DNA of 9,156 nt. It comes from Frondihabitans sp. GTDB lineage: Bacteria > Actinomycetota > Actinomycetes > Actinomycetales > Microbacteriaceae. The DNA is taken from contig JAODMX010000110.1 of assembly GCA_025464735.1 (NCBI GenBank), positions 1 through 9,156 on the forward strand, given 5' to 3'. The notes under the pieces were generated by a model, which was not told the origin of the DNA, searched no databases, and worked only from the letters and a program-made list of their open reading frames with translations. The translations under genes were made by a program, and so were the position numbers. Below are positions 1 through 6,153 of this stretch, piece after piece (within the stretch, counting starts at the first letter, position 1; each line of letters starts with the position of its first letter).

Positions 1-568
1 CGCCATCGTTGACGCTGTCATCCCGCTCGTCCTTGAGTACGGCGCCGACGTGACCACCCGTCAGATGGCTGAAGCGTCGGGCGTCGCCGAGGGCACCCTG
101 TTTCGGGCTTTCGGTGACAAAGACAGCATCATCCAGGCCGCGGTCGAGACCTACCTCGACCCGGAGCCGCTCCGGAGCGCGATCCGCGACATCGACGGGA
201 CGCTTCCTCTCGAGGTCAAGGTTCGCGCGATCCTCGAGATCCTGCAGAAGCGGTTCGCCGGCGTCTTCCAGATGATGCACGCGTCGGGTCGACACGGGCC
301 GCCCCCGGCGCTGACGGGCCGCCACGACTATGCAACGCTCGTCGGCGACGCGCTCCGCAGCGACGCCGACGACCTCGCCTGGCCGGCCGAACGCATCGCA
401 CCGCTGCTCCGCCTGCTGGCGTTCAGCACGTCCCTCCCGCAGTTCTCGAGGAACACCAGCTTCACCCTCGACGAGCTCACCACCTTCGCGCTCCACGGGA
501 TCACTCACCCTCGTGAGGCAGCGACCCCAACCCGGCAACAAGCAATCCCGCAGGATCCTGCGGCCTGA
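1..568 (+). CDS. TetR/AcrR-family transcriptional regulator, 5'-truncated
   Basis: This is a DNA-binding repressor of the TetR type. The reading frame is open from the first bases of the window (first full codon at position 2), so the true start lies upstream; 188 residues are visible and probably only a short N-terminal piece is missing. The visible part begins in helix 1 (AIVDAVIPLVLEYGAD) and runs into the helix-turn-helix TTRQMAEASGVAEGTLFRAF (about visible residues 18-37), followed by the GDKDSIIQAAV segment typical of the family. The rest is a variable helical ligand-binding domain with no identifiable ligand. The stop is only 22 bases before the ABC gene and in the same direction, so it very likely belongs to that operon and regulates it and itself. 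The last residues, PQDPAA, are encoded by a palindromic repeat that recurs in the methyltransferase gene. The family call is firm; the inducer is unknown. Confidence 0.9.
   Translation, partial: AIVDAVIPLVLEYGADVTTRQMAEASGVAEGTLFRAFGDKDSIIQAAVETYLDPEPLRSAIRDIDGTLPLEVKVRAILEILQKRFAGVFQMMHASGRHGPPPALTGRHDYATLVGDALRSDADDLAWPAERIAPLLRLLAFSTSLPQFSRNTSFTLDELTTFALHGITHPREAATPTRQQAIPQDPAA
548..563. repeat. 16-bp perfect palindrome, copy 1
   Basis: CCGCAGGATCCTGCGG is its own reverse complement and forms the last codons before the TetR stop (read as CAG GAT CCT GCG, giving QDPA). An identical copy, with one extra matching base to the right (C), lies at 5454-5470. It could form a hairpin in the transcript, just upstream of the ABC gene's ribosome-binding site, or be a dispersed repeat. 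Confidence 0.7.
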
Positions 569-576
569 TCAGGCGC

Positions 577-582
577 GAAAGG
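577..582 (+). promoter_or_regulatory. Ribosome-binding site that fixes the first ABC gene's start
   Basis: GAAAGG lies 8 bases before the GTG at 591. The open frame continues far upstream to 330 in an alternative frame over the TetR gene, but that extension is basic and serine/proline-rich, unlike a transporter N-terminus. From GTG 591 the protein begins MLLPLLRQFLRPHWR, a normal start for this family. Confidence 0.6.
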
Positions 583-590
583 TCACCACC

Positions 591-2324
591 GTGCTCCTCC
601 CTCTTCTCCGGCAATTCCTCCGGCCGCACTGGCGGCTGCTGGTGGGCGTCGTCATCTTCCAGCTCGCGCAGTCGATCGCGTCGCTCTACCTTCCGACGCT
701 CAACGCCGACATCATCGACAACGGCGTCGCCAAGGGCGACACCGGGTACATCCTGCGGCTCGGCGGGATCATGCTCGTGATCACCGTCGCGCAGATCATC
801 TGCTCGATCACGGCCGTCTATTTCGGTGCCCGTGCGGCGATGGGTACGGGGCGCGACCTGCGCGGGGCCGTCTTCGGACGGGTGGCCGCGTTCTCGGAGC
901 GTGAGGTCACCCGGTTCGGCCCGGCGTCGCTCATCACCCGCAACACGAACGATGTCCAGCAGGTCCAGATGCTCGTGCTGATGACCTGCACGCTGCTCGT
1001 CTCCGCGCCCATCCTCTGCATCGGCGGAATCATCCTGGCGATCAATCAGAGCCCCGAGCTGTCCTGGATCATCGCCATCAGCGTTCCGGTGCTCCTCGCC
1101 TCCGTTGGCCTCATCATCACGCGCATGGTTCCCCAGTTCCGGAAGATGCAGGCCCGGATCGACACCGTCAACCGGGTCCTGCGCGAGCAGCTCACCGGCA
1201 TTCGCGTGGTCCGGGCTTTCGTCCGCGAAGACATCGAGAAGAAGCGTTTCGGGCAGGCGAACACCGACGTGACCGAGACCGCCCTGCGCGCGGGTCGCCT
1301 GTTCGCCCTGATGTTTCCGACGGTCATGCTGGTGCTCAACATCTCGAGCGTCGCCGTGATCTGGTTCGGCGCTTTCAAGGTCGACAACGGCTCGATCCAG
1401 GTCGGAACTCTGACCGCGTTCCTCAGCTACCTGCTGCAGATCCTGATGGCGGTCATGATGGCGACGTTCATGGCGATCCTCGTACCGCGCGCGGCCGTCT
1501 GCGCCGACCGTATCTCCGAGGTCCTCAGCACCGAGCCGAGCGTCGTCATCGACCCGAACGCCGTCACCGCGCTCACCGGCACGGGCGACATCCAGCTGCG
1601 CGACGTGGAGTTCTCCTACCCGGGGGCCGAGCAGCCGGTCCTCAGCGATATCGAGCTCGACATCCGCCGCGGCACGACGACCGCGGTGATCGGCAGCACC
1701 GGGGCCGGCAAGACGACGCTGATCAACCTCCTGCCGCGCCTGTTCGACGCGACCGGAGGCTCCGTCGTCGTCGACGGGATCGACGTGCGCCGACTGGATC
1801 CGGACGTCCTCTGGTCTCGAATCGGACTGGTGCCGCAGAAGCCGTACCTGTTCTCGGGCACGGTTGCATCGAATCTCCGCTACGGAAAGCCCGACGCCAC
1901 CGACGACGAGCTGTGGCGAGCACTCGAGATCGCCCAGGCGCGTGACTTCGTGGAGGCGATGGACGACCAGCTCGATGCGGTTATCGCGCAGGGCGGCACA
2001 AACGTCTCCGGCGGTCAGCGTCAGCGACTCGCGATTGCGAGAGCACTCGTCAAGCGGCCTGAGATCTACGTCTTCGACGACTCCTTCTCGGCCCTCGACC
2101 TCGCCACCGATGCCCGGCTCCGGGCGGCGCTCCGGGAGAGCGAAGACGGCGCGACCTTCGTGATCGTCGCCCAGCGGGTGTCGTCGGTGATCGACGCCGA
2201 CCAAATCATCGTGCTCGAGAACGGGCGCGTCGTGGGCCGCGGCACCCACGAAGAACTGATCGACGTGAACGAGACGTACACCGAGATCGTCTCGTCGCAG
2301 CTGACCGCGGAGGAGGCGAAATGA
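591..2324 (+). CDS. ABC exporter half-transporter, degenerate-site subunit of a heterodimer
   Basis: A 577-residue fused membrane/ATPase half-transporter of the multidrug/lipid exporter type, acting in the cytoplasmic membrane. About six membrane helices lie at residues 15-36, 55-80, 127-150, 157-178, 238-262 and 273-298. The ATPase domain follows: Walker A GSTGAGKT (368-375, Lys374), Q-loop Gln416, signature NVSGGQRQ (Ser473 to Gln476 core), Walker B ending VFDD (Asp496-Asp497) and switch residue Gln528 in AQRVSS. Asp497 replaces the usual catalytic Glu, and Gln528 replaces the usual His. In known heterodimeric exporters such as TM287/288, BmrCD and LmrCD one subunit has this pattern and binds ATP without efficient hydrolysis. 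Its intact SGGQ signature should complete the active site of the partner encoded next. The GTG start has a GAAAGG site 8 bases upstream; the gene ends in an ATGA overlap with its partner, implying translational coupling. The substrate cannot be told from sequence. Confidence 0.93.
   Translation: MLLPLLRQFLRPHWRLLVGVVIFQLAQSIASLYLPTLNADIIDNGVAKGDTGYILRLGGIMLVITVAQIICSITAVYFGARAAMGTGRDLRGAVFGRVAAFSEREVTRFGPASLITRNTNDVQQVQMLVLMTCTLLVSAPILCIGGIILAINQSPELSWIIAISVPVLLASVGLIITRMVPQFRKMQARIDTVNRVLREQLTGIRVVRAFVREDIEKKRFGQANTDVTETALRAGRLFALMFPTVMLVLNISSVAVIWFGAFKVDNGSIQVGTLTAFLSYLLQILMAVMMATFMAILVPRAAVCADRISEVLSTEPSVVIDPNAVTALTGTGDIQLRDVEFSYPGAEQPVLSDIELDIRRGTTTAVIGSTGAGKTTLINLLPRLFDATGGSVVVDGIDVRRLDPDVLWSRIGLVPQKPYLFSGTVASNLRYGKPDATDDELWRALEIAQARDFVEAMDDQLDAVIAQGGTNVSGGQRQRLAIARALVKRPEIYVFDDSFSALDLATDARLRAALRESEDGATFVIVAQRVSSVIDADQIIVLENGRVVGRGTHEELIDVNETYTEIVSSQLTAEEAK
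2309..2316 (+). promoter_or_regulatory. Ribosome-binding site of the second ABC gene
   Basis: The purine run GGAGGAGG sits 4 bases before ATG 2321, inside the 3' end of the preceding gene. It supports the ATG at the ATGA overlap and reinitiation by ribosomes finishing the first subunit, a simple way to make the two subunits in matched amounts. Confidence 0.65.
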
Positions 2325-4285
2325 GCAACGCCAGCGAACGTCCCGCCACTCCTCGTCCGCCTGCCGGGCGTGGGCCCGGTGGCCCCTTCGCCGGCCAGAT
2401 GCCGGCCGAGAAGTCGCTCGCCTTCGGCCCCAGCGCCAAGAGACTGTTGCGCCGCCTCGCTCCTGAGCGGACGAAGCTCGGCCTCGTCGTGCTCCTCGCC
2501 ATCGGCAGCGTGCTGTTCTCCGTGCTCGGCCCCCGCCTCCTCGGCAACGGCACCAACCTCATCGTGGCCGGCGCTTTCTCGAAGAACCTGCCCTCGGGCC
2601 TCACCCAGGCGCAGGTGATCTCGGGCCTCCGCGCCAAGGGGCAGAACCAGACGGCCGACCTGCTGAGCGGCATGCACCTCACTCCGGGCATCGGCATCGA
2701 CTTCGTGGCGTTGTCGCAGATCCTGATGATCGTCCTGCTGCTGTACATCGCCGGATCCGTGTTCAGCTGGCTGCAGTCCTACATCCTGAACGGCATCGTG
2801 CAGCGGACCGTCTTCCGCCTGCGTTCGGACGTCGAGGAGAAGATCCACCGCCTCCCGCTGGCCTACTTCGACAAGACACCGCGCGGCGAGCTTCTCAGCC
2901 GCGTCACCAACGACATCGACAACGTCTCGCAGACCCTGCAGCAGACGCTGAGCCAGCTGCTGACCTCGCTCCTGACCGTCGTCGGTGTGCTCGTGATGAT
3001 GTTCGTCGTGTCGCCGCTGCTCGCCGTGATCGCGCTCGTCACGATCCCGCTGACGATCCTCATCACCACGGTGATCGCGCGGCGCTCGCAGAAGATGTTC
3101 GTCGCGCAGTGGAAGTACACCGGCGCACTGAACGCTCAGGTCGAGGAAGCCTTCACCGGGCACGCACTCGTCAAGGTCTTCGGCCGCCACCGCGAGGTCG
3201 AAGAGAGGTTCCGGGAGAAGAACGAGGAGCTCTACCAGGCGAGCTTCGGAGCCCAGTTCATCTCGGGCATCATCATGCCGTCGATGATGTTCGTCGGAAA
3301 CCTCGTGTACGTCGCTATCGCCGTTGTCGGCGGTCTGCGCGTGGCCTCCGGTGCCATGCAGATCGGCGACGTCCAGGCCTTCATCCAGTACTCGCGCCAG
3401 TTCACACAGCCGCTGACGCAGCTCGGGTCGATGGCCAACCTGCTGCAGTCGGGGGTGGCCTCGGCGGAGCGCGTCTTCGAGGTGCTCGACGCCGAGGAGC
3501 AGACGAAGGATCCCACGGATCCTGCGATCGCCCCTCCGACCCGCGGTCGGCTCGCGTTCGAGCACGTCTCGTTCCGCTACGTCGCCGACAAGCCCCTGAT
3601 CGACGACCTCTCGCTCGTCGCCGAACCGGGTCAGACTGTGGCGATCGTCGGGCCGACCGGCGCGGGCAAGACGACGCTGGTCAACCTCATGATGCGGTTC
3701 TACGAGGTCGACTCCGGGCGCATCACGCTCGACGGGCAGGACGTCCATGCGATGACCCGGAACGACCTCCGCAGCCGGATGGGCATGGTGCTCCAAGACA
3801 CCTGGCTCTTCTCCGGCACCATCCGCGACAACATCGCCTACGGTCGGCCGGATGCCAGCGAGGAGGAGATCGTCGCTGCGGCGACCGCCACCTACGTCGA
3901 TCGTTTCGTGCGATCTCTGCCCGAGGGGTACGACACCGTGCTCGACGACGAGGGTTCGAACGTCAGCGCGGGTGAGAAGCAGCTGCTGACGATCGCGCGG
4001 GCGTTCCTCAACCGGCCGAGCGTGCTCATCCTCGACGAGGCCACGTCGTCGGTCGACACGCGGACCGAGCTCCTCGTGCAACAGGCGATGAGCGCGCTGC
4101 GGCAGGGGCGCACCAGCTTCGTCATTGCGCACCGCCTGTCGACGATCCGCGACGCCGACCTCATCCTGGTGATGGAGGCGGGCCGGATCGTCGAGCAGGG
4201 TACGCACACCGAACTCCTGGCGAGAGGTGGCGCGTACCACGCGCTCTACAACGCGCAGTTCGCGGGAGCGCTGGCCGAGGAGTAG
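2321..4285 (+). CDS. ABC exporter half-transporter, catalytic subunit of a heterodimer
   Basis: A 654-residue membrane/ATPase half-transporter, partner of the preceding gene. It opens with about 40 cytoplasmic Pro/Gly/Arg-rich residues, then membrane helix 1 (about 53-72). A long insert of about 50 residues (roughly 75-125) separates it from helix 2 (about 128-155), and four more helices follow. The ATPase domain has Walker A GPTGAGKT (444-451, Lys450), Q-loop Gln492, a diverged signature NVSAGEKQ (Ser549-Ala-Gly-Glu552 where SGGQ is usual), Walker B LILDEATSSVD (Asp572, catalytic Glu573) and switch His604 in AHRLST. The intact Glu and His mean this subunit supplies the hydrolysing residues, while its altered signature faces the degenerate site of the partner. 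The gene overlaps the upstream one by 4 bases and has a strong ribosome-binding site. A linker at about residues 390-410 contains GGATCCTGCG, the core of the palindromic repeat seen elsewhere in the window. Substrate unknown. Confidence 0.94.
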   Translation: MSNASERPATPRPPAGRGPGGPFAGQMPAEKSLAFGPSAKRLLRRLAPERTKLGLVVLLAIGSVLFSVLGPRLLGNGTNLIVAGAFSKNLPSGLTQAQVISGLRAKGQNQTADLLSGMHLTPGIGIDFVALSQILMIVLLLYIAGSVFSWLQSYILNGIVQRTVFRLRSDVEEKIHRLPLAYFDKTPRGELLSRVTNDIDNVSQTLQQTLSQLLTSLLTVVGVLVMMFVVSPLLAVIALVTIPLTILITTVIARRSQKMFVAQWKYTGALNAQVEEAFTGHALVKVFGRHREVEERFREKNEELYQASFGAQFISGIIMPSMMFVGNLVYVAIAVVGGLRVASGAMQIGDVQAFIQYSRQFTQPLTQLGSMANLLQSGVASAERVFEVLDAEEQTKDPTDPAIAPPTRGRLAFEHVSFRYVADKPLIDDLSLVAEPGQTVAIVGPTGAGKTTLVNLMMRFYEVDSGRITLDGQDVHAMTRNDLRSRMGMVLQDTWLFSGTIRDNIAYGRPDASEEEIVAAATATYVDRFVRSLPEGYDTVLDDEGSNVSAGEKQLLTIARAFLNRPSVLILDEATSSVDTRTELLVQQAMSALRQGRTSFVIAHRLSTIRDADLILVMEAGRIVEQGTHTELLARGGAYHALYNAQFAGALAEE

Positions 4286-4300
4286 GCGGGGTCGCCCCGC
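4286..4300 (+). terminator. Possible GC hairpin after the ABC operon
   Basis: GCGGGGTCGCCCCGC starts directly after the TAG stop. It folds into a perfect 6-bp stem with a 3-base loop. No T-run follows, so it is not a clear intrinsic terminator; it may protect the 3' end of the message or help Rho-dependent ending. The methyltransferase starts only about 50 bases later, so some readthrough is plausible. Confidence 0.3.
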
Positions 4301-4349
4301 GATCATGGTTGCGGTCGTGGCGGGGCGAGCCGTGTAGTTGGATGGTCGG

Positions 4350-5930
4350 GTGCGCTCCGACCTCATCACCTCCCTCCGCCGCGACCTCGCCGCGTCGCTC
4401 TTCACCGTCGCTCGACTCGAGACGGCCTGGGGTGCAGTCGGGGGAGCGGCCCTGTTCCGGGGCGAGAAGATCGCGGCACGGCGAGCCCTTGATGCGTGGG
4501 CGACCACGAGCGAGGCCGAGCGTGCCTCGCGCACTCTCGCGAAGCTCTTCATCCTCGGTTACCCGCAGCCCGCTGCGGATGTTGCGGCGGCGTTCCCCGG
4601 ACTCGGGCTCGACGGAGCCGCCGATCTCGAGCTGATTGGCGTTGACGGCGACGAGGTGCACCCCCTGGTCGACCTTCGGCCCTACAGTTTCGTCGACACC
4701 GCTGGCGAGGCGCACTGGTGGGTGGCCTCCGATCTCGGCGAGCTCGCCCTCCAGGGGCCGCTCCGCGAAGACCACGTGCTCGGCATCGGAGGCGCGTCCA
4801 CCACCCTTAGCGGCCTCATGATCCCTCGCCCCGTCGATCGAGCACTCGATCTGGGCACGGGCTGCGGGATCCAGGCCATGCACGCGGCACGGCACGCGCG
4901 CCACGTCGTCGCCACCGACATCTCCGCCCGCGCCCTGGAGTTCGGGCGCTTCAACGCCGAGCTGAACCTGATCGACGGCATCGAGTGGCGCCTTGGCAGC
5001 CTCTTCGAACCCGTTGCCGGCGAGACCTTCGACCACATCGTCTCCAACCCGCCGTTCGTCATCACCCCGCGCGTCGAGGGCGTCCCCAGTTACGAGTATC
5101 GCGACGGCGGCATGGTCGGCGACGCTCTCGTGGCCACGGTCGTCGCGCAGGCGGGCGCGCACCTGACGCCGGGCGGCGTGGCGCAGTTGCTCGGCAACTG
5201 GGAGACCGGCACCGGCGTCGCGCGGGGCGCCTATTCGGTTGCCGACTGGGTTCGGAGCGGCGGTGTTCCCCTCGACGTGTGGGTGGTCGAGCGCGAGACG
5301 CAAGATCCGACGAGCTACGCCGAGACCTGGATCCGAGACGGCGGCACCCGCCCAGGAACGCCCGGCTTCGGCACCCTCTACGAAGCCTGGCTCGACGATT
5401 TTGCCGCCCGCGGCGTCTCCGAAGTCGGCTTCGGCTACGTGACGTTGCGCAAGCCGCAGGATCCTGCGGCACCGGTCACGGAGCGCATCGAGCGCCTCCT
5501 AGGCTCTCTGGGTTCGAATGACATAGGGCTCGGGTCGCACGTGCTGGCCTGCCTCGAGGCTCGCGACCAGCTGCGGACGCTCTCTGACGACGACCTCCTC
5601 GCCTCCCACCTGACGGCCGCGAGGGACGTGACCGAGGAGCGGCACTACTGGCCCGGCAACGACGACCCCACCGTGATCACCCTGCGGCAGGGTGGCGGCT
5701 TCGCGCGCTCGATCGAGTCGGGCACGGCTCTCTCGGCTCTGGTCGGCGCCTGCGACGGCGAGCTGGCGGTCGGGCCGATCATCGGGGCGCTGTCTCAGTT
5801 GCTCGAGGCGGACGACGGTGCGTTGCGGGCTGAGCTGTTGCCGCGGGTGCGCGAGCTGGTGGCCGATGGCCTGCTTCGCCAATGCCGACGGAACAGCTTG
5901 TCTATCACCCGGAATTCACCCGGCGTCTGA
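4350..5930 (+). CDS. Class I SAM-dependent methyltransferase with NPPF motif and extra N- and C-terminal domains
   Basis: A cytoplasmic methyltransferase of 526 residues counted from GTG 4350. An in-frame TTG at 4338 would add four residues; neither has a strong ribosome-binding site. Residues 1 to about 150 form a helical then mixed N-terminal domain without a motif I recognise. The Rossmann domain follows: motif I DLGTGCGIQ (from Asp167) binds SAM, Asp190 in VVATDIS is the acidic ribose-binding position, and SNPPFVI (Asn233-Pro-Pro-Phe236) is the motif found in enzymes that methylate planar or amide nitrogens, such as PrmC/HemK on release-factor glutamine and RsmC/RlmG on rRNA guanine. Residues about 380-511 form a C-terminal region whose last part (about 458-511) looks like a winged-helix fold. 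I believe Pfam lists the flanking regions as DUF7059 and DUF7782, from memory. A palindromic repeat encodes PQDPAA at residues 369-374, at the junction between catalytic and C-terminal parts. The last 15 residues (512-526) look like an added tail. Substrate not assignable; tRNA, rRNA or protein are all possible. Confidence 0.85.
   Translation: MRSDLITSLRRDLAASLFTVARLETAWGAVGGAALFRGEKIAARRALDAWATTSEAERASRTLAKLFILGYPQPAADVAAAFPGLGLDGAADLELIGVDGDEVHPLVDLRPYSFVDTAGEAHWWVASDLGELALQGPLREDHVLGIGGASTTLSGLMIPRPVDRALDLGTGCGIQAMHAARHARHVVATDISARALEFGRFNAELNLIDGIEWRLGSLFEPVAGETFDHIVSNPPFVITPRVEGVPSYEYRDGGMVGDALVATVVAQAGAHLTPGGVAQLLGNWETGTGVARGAYSVADWVRSGGVPLDVWVVERETQDPTSYAETWIRDGGTRPGTPGFGTLYEAWLDDFAARGVSEVGFGYVTLRKPQDPAAPVTERIERLLGSLGSNDIGLGSHVLACLEARDQLRTLSDDDLLASHLTAARDVTEERHYWPGNDDPTVITLRQGGGFARSIESGTALSALVGACDGELAVGPIIGALSQLLEADDGALRAELLPRVRELVADGLLRQCRRNSLSITRNSPGV
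5454..5469. repeat. 16-bp perfect palindrome, copy 2
   Basis: CCGCAGGATCCTGCGG is identical to 548-563. Here the flanking bases G5453 and C5470 also pair, making an 18-bp palindrome. It lies within the methyltransferase gene at a domain junction and is read in the same phase as copy 1 (CAG GAT CCT GCG), giving PQDPAA. It contains a GGATCC core. Confidence 0.75.
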
Positions 5931-5977
5931 ACGGCGGAGCATATATCGTTAAACAGCTGTCGGCTGGTTACCGGTAG
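5882..5977 (+). other. Dubious 31-codon reading frame overlapping the methyltransferase end
   Basis: ATG 5882 opens a frame of 31 codons ending at TAG 5975, overlapping the last 49 bases of the methyltransferase gene in a different frame. The peptide begins MPTEQLVYHPEF and ends KQLSAGYR. There is no ribosome-binding site before it, and its third codon positions are far less GC-rich than in the neighbouring genes. I do not recognise the peptide. It may be chance or the relic of a replaced 3' end; listed so the stretch is not left unexplained. Confidence 0.15.
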
Positions 5978-6057
5978 CGACACGTCCATCGTCTGGGCCC
6001 GTGTGTGCGGCAGTCACCTGATCCGATTCCGCCCGCGCGACGTTCCAGGGGCGTGTT
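5931..6057. other. Spacer with AT-richer patch, no gene recognised
   Basis: This stretch lies between the methyltransferase stop and the terminator stem. Around 5939-5958 it holds GCATATATCGTTAAACAGCT, notably AT-rich against its surroundings. TATATC at 5942-5947 resembles a -10 element, but no -35 element sits at the proper distance. No tRNA or other known RNA fold was recognised. Confidence 0.3.
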
Positions 6058-6107
6058 GATGCGCCCCGTCCGAGCTTCGCGCTCGTCGATCGGGGCGCAT
6101 CCTTTTT
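6058..6107 (+). terminator. Rho-independent terminator
   Basis: GATGCGCCCCG (6058-6068) pairs perfectly over 11 bp with CGGGGCGCATC (6091-6101). Inside the loop a second 5-bp stem CGAGC/GCTCG (6071-6075 with 6081-6085) closes over TTCGC. The T-run TTTTT at 6103-6107 follows directly on the plus strand, and no matching A-run lies on the other side, so it works in the plus direction only. It should end transcripts from the methyltransferase, whose stop is 127 bases upstream. It finishes 46 bases before the helicase start, which must therefore have its own promoter in that short gap or rely on readthrough. Confidence 0.8.
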
Positions 6108-6153
6108 CCGGCTGGAGCTTTCCCGCGGCGGAGTAGGGCAGGATCGAAGGATC

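Noticed and set aside
330..590. An N-terminal extension of the first ABC transporter starting at 330
   Set aside because: It overlaps the TetR gene in another frame and encodes Ser/Arg/Pro-rich sequence; GTG 591 with GAAAGG upstream gives a normal family start.
501..2249. A 582-codon open frame on the minus strand
   Set aside because: It is antisense to the first ABC gene, whose motifs are unmistakable, and has the same shadow-like composition.
3109..3975. A 288-codon plus-strand frame inside the second ABC gene
   Set aside because: Arg-rich alternative frame with no domain, fully inside a gene with complete ATPase motifs.
2066..4552. An 828-codon open frame on the minus strand
   Set aside because: It lies opposite the two ABC genes. 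Its product is dominated by Arg, Asp, Glu and His with no domain, as expected for the antisense shadow of GC-rich coding DNA.
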